This document shows positions 6,841 to 11,024 of a stretch of DNA of 11,024 nt, piece by piece (position 1 is the first letter of the stretch; each line of letters opens with the position of its first letter). The translations under genes were made by a program, and so were the position numbers. Location of the stretch: contig RXOD01006182.1 in the NCBI GenBank assembly GCA_005223375.1, forward strand, positions 1 through 11,024. The letters run 5' to 3'. This DNA comes from Amoebophrya sp. AT5.2 (Eukaryota; Sar; Dinophyceae; Syndiniales; Amoebophryaceae). The notes beneath the pieces are model-generated. The model was not told the origin of the DNA. It was given only the letters and a program-made list of their open reading frames with translations, and did no database searches.

Positions 6841-8560
6841 TCGTTGATGGTCCGCGGTCCGGCCTTTTCGGTGCCGGCTTCCTCGTCCGTTGCTTCCTGC
6901 TGTATCTTTCTACCGTTGCTGCTACTCGAGGCCGCAGCAGTAGGTCTCCATCACGTGAAGTAGGAGGACGAGGCATTAGTACGCAGACGTATGTGTGAGG
7001 CCTAGTTTTTCTGCTTTTACCTGCAGGTAGACAACTCCTTTCTGCTACCGTTCTACCGAATCAAAGATACTTAACTCACATAGGGCGCTTTTGCTACCGA
7101 GGGAGGCCTTTAGCGGGAGGCAGTGTCCATAGATCTCATAGAGGGGTCATTGCAAACTGTCGAAGACCACGCATACGAAAAGTCGCAGAGGCGGCGCATC
7201 GATTTTAGCACGACCACGAAAGATGACAAGCAGCAACAAGTATATATACTTACACAGAAGCCGAGCAGAACACTGCCCAACTCTCCAACGAAGCAACTTG
7301 CGTGACATCTATACGACGACAGAGAGTGAGAGCGCCGCTCGTGCTGGGCGATCCATTGAACAAAAGGTAGCAAAGTGCGCGGGCTTTGCGCTGGATCTCA
7401 AAACCTGCAGTCCTATACCGGGCCTTCGGCCTGCTGGATCTTCTTGGCAGAACATTCTTTCATGAGCGCTCCAGAAGAATTCCTTTCGATAAATAAATAC
7501 GCATGGCTTTGGCTGTATTAATAAAGGCTCTCCGCTTATACCACGTTCCGTCACTCACACTCTTCCTTGGGGACTCCCTACGGTTTACTAAAGTTCCGGC
7601 GCAGCTATATCTTTTCTGAGAAAGCGGCACGAACATCGTGAGAAACGAAGTATGTCCACAAAGTCACAGACAAGGACCTGCGCCGCTTCGGGCCGTGTCT
7701 CGGTGGACTCTTTTACGCGTTGGCGAACGCAATGATTGCCTCATGCACAAAGGTGTAACCATCGCTATTATCTCCTCGATGGTGCAACGTTGTAAGACAT
7801 GGAAAGAGAAAGTCTTTTTCGTTCAAAACCATCCTCATCCCGTCTTCCTTTTTTTGTCCCTGAAGTGTTGGGCGTTAACCTGTGCCGGCTCGCATGAAGA
7901 GCGCGGCCCTGCTCGGACTGAAGTAGGGAAATGGCCAGCTAAATATGAATAGCTTTTACAATGCAGCTGTAGTGGGATCGACAGTCATACTTGTGGGAAG
8001 AGTCGTCAGCCAGGGTACATATAGGCCGCGCCTCGGTTTTTAATACCTTCTATCCCTCCCTCCCTTCGAGCCAGATCATGTTTGTGAACAAGCTCGCGCA
8101 GCACTCTAACTCGTTTTTTCGCGTTCTGTAAAATACAGTCGAACTAGTACAGGAAAGCATGCCTGTCCAGGTCCTTTCTGGCACGGAGGTTTAATGACAA
8201 TCGACCCACAAGTTGTACAATGCAGTTGCAACAAACCCAGCCTCCTTCTTCTATAGCTCTTCGGCTGTTTCTAGCGATGATTTTTACTTATCAGCTACAT
8301 TAATATATTGCCAGGGCGCGGAGGACTCGCGCATGATATTATCGCCGCATAAGATCATAGACGACGACGTTCTACTCGACGTCTGCGACTGCTTCTCGAC
8401 ATCAATCTGCGATGTCGGTACTTTCATCCCGCAGCACCCCAGTCCTGAGGTAATCAGCATGACCGGTGGCTATTCGACAATGATTCACCTTTTATATTGC
8501 CGCAGCAAGTACTAACCAGCTTCGGAAGATTGCCGAAGAAGGACTTTGTTGAGTTTGATG
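6841..8560. other. Intergenic spacer, no gene recognised
   Basis: This 1.7 kb stretch has short open frames on both strands (for example + strand about 8213-8515), but none has a recognisable domain, good start context or codon use like the neighbouring genes. It includes a 14 bp AT-rich palindrome (7238-7251) and a short GGCC-TTC-GGCC hairpin at 7421-7431. I searched for tRNA T-loop patterns, a dinoflagellate-type spliced leader and snRNA-like motifs and found none. Confidence 0.45.
7238..7251. repeat. Perfect AT-rich palindrome
   Basis: AAGTATATATACTT is a perfect 14 bp palindrome. It could be a TATA-like or protein-binding site. However, the nearest recognised gene start is about 1.2 kb away (5997), so no function is assigned. 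Confidence 0.5.
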
Positions 8561-8561
8561 C

Positions 8562-8843
8562 AGCCACTCTTGCAGCCTGTCGAGTGCGACGTAGCCTGAG
8601 CGACGGGCCTTCCTCTCAATAGGGAAGGCGGCCGCCCGCGTAGTAGAAGATCTTTTCTCGGGTAAAAACCGAAAACAGTGCGAACTGCTTCGGTGAAGCC
8701 ACTCTTGAAGCTGTTGCGCGGATGATACGGACACCGCATCAAAATGCAACATTACCGGCGCGACGGGTCTTGCTCTCAGTAGGAAAGGTGACCGCCCCGC
8801 TAGTAGAAGATTTTTTATCGGGTAGCAACCGTATTCAGTGCGG
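8562..8843. repeat. Diverged direct duplication, two copies of about 120-147 bp
   Basis: Copy 1 spans about 8562-8681 and copy 2 about 8697-8843. Both begin AGCCACTCTTG and end near CAGTGCG. The longest aligned block (from 8600 and from 8760, offset 160) shares GCGACGGG, TCTCA/TAG, GTAGAAGAT and TCGGGTA and is about 85% identical by eye with no internal gap. Copy 2 carries about 25 extra bases between the opening motif and this block. On the minus strand both copies can encode a similar LQEWLH peptide, but stops and the 25 bp indel interrupt the frame. It may be a degraded repeat or pseudo-coding fragment. Confidence 0.75.
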
Positions 8844-9515
8844 AGGAAAGTGATTTATTCGTAGATCTATCAAAAAATTTCCGAGCCAGCTTATAGGGGG
8901 TAGGCTTGGATTTATAAAAAACAAATCAAAGTAAAAGCCGTATTCCATAGATGCAGCTCGCCACCTCTTACTGCTATCTACTAGAAGTGTACCTGAAATG
9001 CTAGACTCTTGCTCAAGGTCGGTAGTACGAATATGGACATCAGCGACGTAGAGACGGGGAGGGTTTCATGGAAAACCCCCAGGTCCATCGTAGTCAATTT
9101 TCAGAGCCACCAGGCCATGAAATGATAATAATAATTGATGTTGACGCAGCAGACCTTGAGCACCTTAGGCTTGTGGCATGAATGAAGAGGAAGAAGATGG
9201 AGAATGTCAAGGCGGCGTACTAGCCACGCTGAACCTGCATGGGAAGCAATACGCGTCACCATCAGGGTTCATCCTCACCAGAGTGTTGTGGTGCTGGCAT
9301 CGTAGTGCCGCCGCTGGTTTCAGATAATCACGGGAGGACCCTACCGATGAGTGTGCTGACTAGACTAGATTTGGGAGATTCAGATATTCAAGATTAGTTT
9401 TGCTGTCACGAGTCTATTTGTACTGATTTGAAAATATTTTTAGGGGCGGCCATCGTGTATTCGATTACAACCCACATCCACTTTTTCCCTCAAGCATCAC
9501 CGCCCTACGCCGCAG
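8844..9515. other. Downstream/3' UTR region of the Q/G-rich protein gene
   Basis: This AT-richer stretch follows the stop codon of the minus-strand gene ending at 9516. It must include that gene's 3' UTR. It contains a short ATAATAATAATT run near 9124 and a hairpin at 9056-9080. I see no coding potential on either strand. Confidence 0.4.
9056..9080. repeat. Hairpin-forming inverted repeat
   Basis: The sequence around GGGTTTCATGGAAAACCC can form a 6-7 bp stem flanked by GGGGA and CC. It lies about 440 bp past the stop of the minus-strand gene at 9516. Its role, if any, is unknown. Confidence 0.35.
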
Positions 9516-11024
9516 CTAAACCTCGCTAAATGTGACGAAGGTTCTCGGCAGCTGGAAGAATTCCAGTAGCAGCGGCAGTGCTTCCTTCTCGAAGACCGGC
9601 AGCGTCGGGTTTAGGTATTCGCAGAAGTCCAGCCCCTGCTGCAGGAATCGTTTCGTTTGCTCGAAGAATTCGTCGTACTCCGCCTCGCCCAGCTGCTGCA
9701 TGGTCATGCGGGACCCTCCCCCCAGACCCCTGCCAGGAGACTCTGCCCCCTCTGTGCCGCTTTCCGGATTTCCGCTCCCCTGGTTTTCCCGCATCACGGC
9801 GTCCCCGTGCCGACTGAGCCCGGACCTCCGCAGCCGTTCGTTCATCTGCTCCTCCCGCTCGAGCAGATCGGCCTGCAGCTCCCGCCGCTTTCGCACGATG
9901 TCCGCCTTCGCGTGCTCCAGCATGTCGAACAGCAGGCCGAAGCAGATCTGGTACGTGGTCAGGTACCACACGCTCAGCCTCTTCGCGCGCGCATTGAAGC
10001 TCTGGGCGCCTTGTTGGAGCTCGTCGAAGGAGGCGCGGATGTCGCGGTCGGTCTGGATGCGGTGCCGGACGTCCTCCCAGAACCTCGCGTCCTGCTGCGC
10101 GGTTCGGGTGCTCGGGGTAGCTCTGGGCTCGTCGGGCACCGCCCGCGCGTGCAGCTCGTCGGGGAGGTTGACCGTGCCGAACACGTCCAGGTGCCGGACG
10201 ATCAACTCCGGCAGGGGGTTGATCTCACGCGGCCGCGGCGCGCTGGCGTTCAGCCGGTTGCGCAGAAGGTTAAAAAGCGCCCGCGAGTCCCGGTTCTGGT
10301 GGTTGTTGAAGAACGCGTGCTGCCGCTGTCGGCCTTGCTCCAGCTCGGCCTCTGCGACGTCGCGCGACGAGGAGGCCACGGCCGCAGGAGGGAAACGGCT
10401 ATTTCGATCGTACGCCCCCCACCTGCTACCCTCGTAGGGCCGGAACCGACTGTCAACTATTTGCGGCCGCGTGGGTCCTCCGGCTGCAGCCTGCACTTCG
10501 ACCTCGCTCAGCACATTGGACCCTTCGTCGGGGGCGCGACGAGGCCCTCCCTCGGTGGCACCTCCGTGATGATGCGGTTCTCCCGTACCTCTGTGGTCCG
10601 GAAAATGCAAATAGTCCAACACCGGCTGCCAGACGTGCGCCAGTCTGGGATCCAGTACCACGAAGACGTGGCGTAGCGAGTCCCACCCCACCACAGAACC
10701 GGCTCCAGCAAGACTGTTGCGCACGAGTTGGAAGGCAGCCTCCGCCGGCAAGTTGAGCGGAGCGGGGTGGCGCTGGAGGTAATTGGAGTGTCGCCACGAC
10801 GGCGGGCCCCGTCCTCCGCGGCGGTGGTGGTCTCTTTGGTGCTGATCGCGAGCCTGATGGCGCTCTGGATGCCGACCCGGGCCCGGTTGTGCCGACCCGG
10901 TTTGCAGCTGCTGCGCATGATAAACCCCTTGTTGCTGTGGCTGGCCGCCTTGTTGCTGCCAGCGGCCTCCCTGTTGCTGTGGTTGGCCGCCTTGTTGCTG
11001 CCAGCGGCCTCCCTGTTGCTGTGG
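9516..11024 (-). CDS. Unrecognised Q/G-rich protein, N-terminus outside window
   Basis: This frame is open from the right edge to a TAG stop at 9516-9518 (501 visible residues). There is no ATG start in the visible part before 10751, so the protein continues beyond the window. The visible N-terminus is a 14-residue repeat (PQQQGGRWQQQGGQ) followed by a H/Q/R-rich tract. A globular-looking part follows (AFQLVRNSL...WDSLRHVFVVLDPRLAHVW), then a disordered G/P/R-rich linker. A second helical part follows (ALFNLLRNRL...LPELIVRHLDVFG), then SVWYLTTYQICFGLLFDMLE leading into a charged coiled coil (IVRKRRELQADLLEREEQ, about visible residues 371-401). The C-terminus is helical (YDEFFEQTKRFLQQGLDFC...LLLEFFQLPRTFVTF). 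No signal peptide or clear membrane span is visible. I do not recognise the family. Low-complexity Q/G regions are often RNA-binding or condensate-forming, but that is only a general association. Confidence 0.72.
   Translation of the reverse strand, partial: PQQQGGRWQQQGGQPQQQGGRWQQQGGQPQQQGVYHAQQLQTGSAQPGPGRHPERHQARDQHQRDHHRRGGRGPPSWRHSNYLQRHPAPLNLPAEAAFQLVRNSLAGAGSVVGWDSLRHVFVVLDPRLAHVWQPVLDYLHFPDHRGTGEPHHHGGATEGGPRRAPDEGSNVLSEVEVQAAAGGPTRPQIVDSRFRPYEGSRWGAYDRNSRFPPAAVASSSRDVAEAELEQGRQRQHAFFNNHQNRDSRALFNLLRNRLNASAPRPREINPLPELIVRHLDVFGTVNLPDELHARAVPDEPRATPSTRTAQQDARFWEDVRHRIQTDRDIRASFDELQQGAQSFNARAKRLSVWYLTTYQICFGLLFDMLEHAKADIVRKRRELQADLLEREEQMNERLRRSGLSRHGDAVMRENQGSGNPESGTEGAESPGRGLGGGSRMTMQQLGEAEYDEFFEQTKRFLQQGLDFCEYLNPTLPVFEKEALPLLLEFFQLPRTFVTFSEV
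10926..11024 (-). repeat. 42 bp coding minisatellite
   Basis: Two full 42 bp units (11024-10983 and 10982-10941) and a partial third (10940-10926) encode PQQQGGRWQQQGGQ. The two full units differ at about one base (TTGGCCGCC against CTGGCCGCC on the + strand). Each unit is itself a diverged pair of 7-residue pieces (QQQGGRW and QQQGGQP). The array runs off the window edge, so the copy number is unknown. Confidence 0.9.

Noticed and set aside
6242..6976. Minus-strand open frame of 244 codons over the 107 bp repeat
   Set aside because: The repeat length is not a multiple of three, so each unit is read in a different frame. The peptide is basic and arbitrary with no domain.
7421..7431. GGCC-TTC-GGCC mini-hairpin as a terminator
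   Set aside because: It has only four base pairs, no T-tract, and is not at the end of any gene.
8213..8515. Plus-strand open frame of 100 codons
   Set aside because: It has no good start context and no recognisable domain, and its composition matches the surrounding spacer rather than the genes.
9532..10676. Plus-strand open frames of about 300-340 codons opposite the Q/G-rich gene
   Set aside because: They are serine/arginine- or valine/leucine-rich low-complexity translations. The minus-strand frame continues as a coherent coding repeat to the window edge.

Overview
The window looks like nuclear DNA from a protist-type eukaryote. There are no bacterial operons or Shine-Dalgarno sites. 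One gene is split by at least five introns, another joins a C-type lectin domain to a multi-pass membrane region, and intergenic DNA is long. Coding DNA is visibly GC-rich and intergenic DNA is more AT-rich and repetitive. All three genes lie on the minus strand. The lineage cannot be fixed from sequence alone. The mix of ordinary GT-AG introns with introns carrying inverted repeats and a flanking direct repeat resembles 'introner' DNA described in several protists, including syndinian dinoflagellates such as Amoebophrya. An alveolate host is therefore a reasonable but low-confidence guess.

Layout, left to right. Positions 1-2314 hold the 5' and central part of a tetratricopeptide-repeat (TPR) gene, running off the left edge, with about eight TPR units on six exons. 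Positions 2315-3243 are the spacer between the TPR start and the next gene's stop. Positions 3244-5997 hold an intronless 917-residue membrane protein: an N-terminal C-type lectin-like domain, one membrane segment, a polar linker and a C-terminal block of seven or eight membrane helices. Positions 5998-9515 are a 3.5 kb spacer with two families of diverged tandem duplications (a 107 bp unit near 6.6 kb and a roughly 160 bp spaced unit near 8.6 kb). Positions 9516-11024 hold the C-terminal part of an unrecognised protein whose visible N-terminus is a 42 bp (14-residue) Q/G-rich minisatellite, cut by the right edge.

The main discovery candidate is the intron structure of the TPR gene. Rebuilding the TPR phasing shows that introns 2 and 3 are ordinary GT-AG introns. 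Intron 1 cannot be removed by GT-AG without spoiling a TPR helix. Instead it is bounded by a 7 bp direct repeat in the same codon phase, with a perfect 10 bp inverted repeat just inside both ends. Introns 4 and 5 also carry inverted repeats near their ends. A 4 bp tandem duplication in the last exon breaks the frame and could be a sequence error or the footprint of an excised element. The second candidate is the lectin plus multi-helix membrane protein, which could be a chemoreceptor or channel of the gustatory-receptor-like type. I see no functional link between the three genes.
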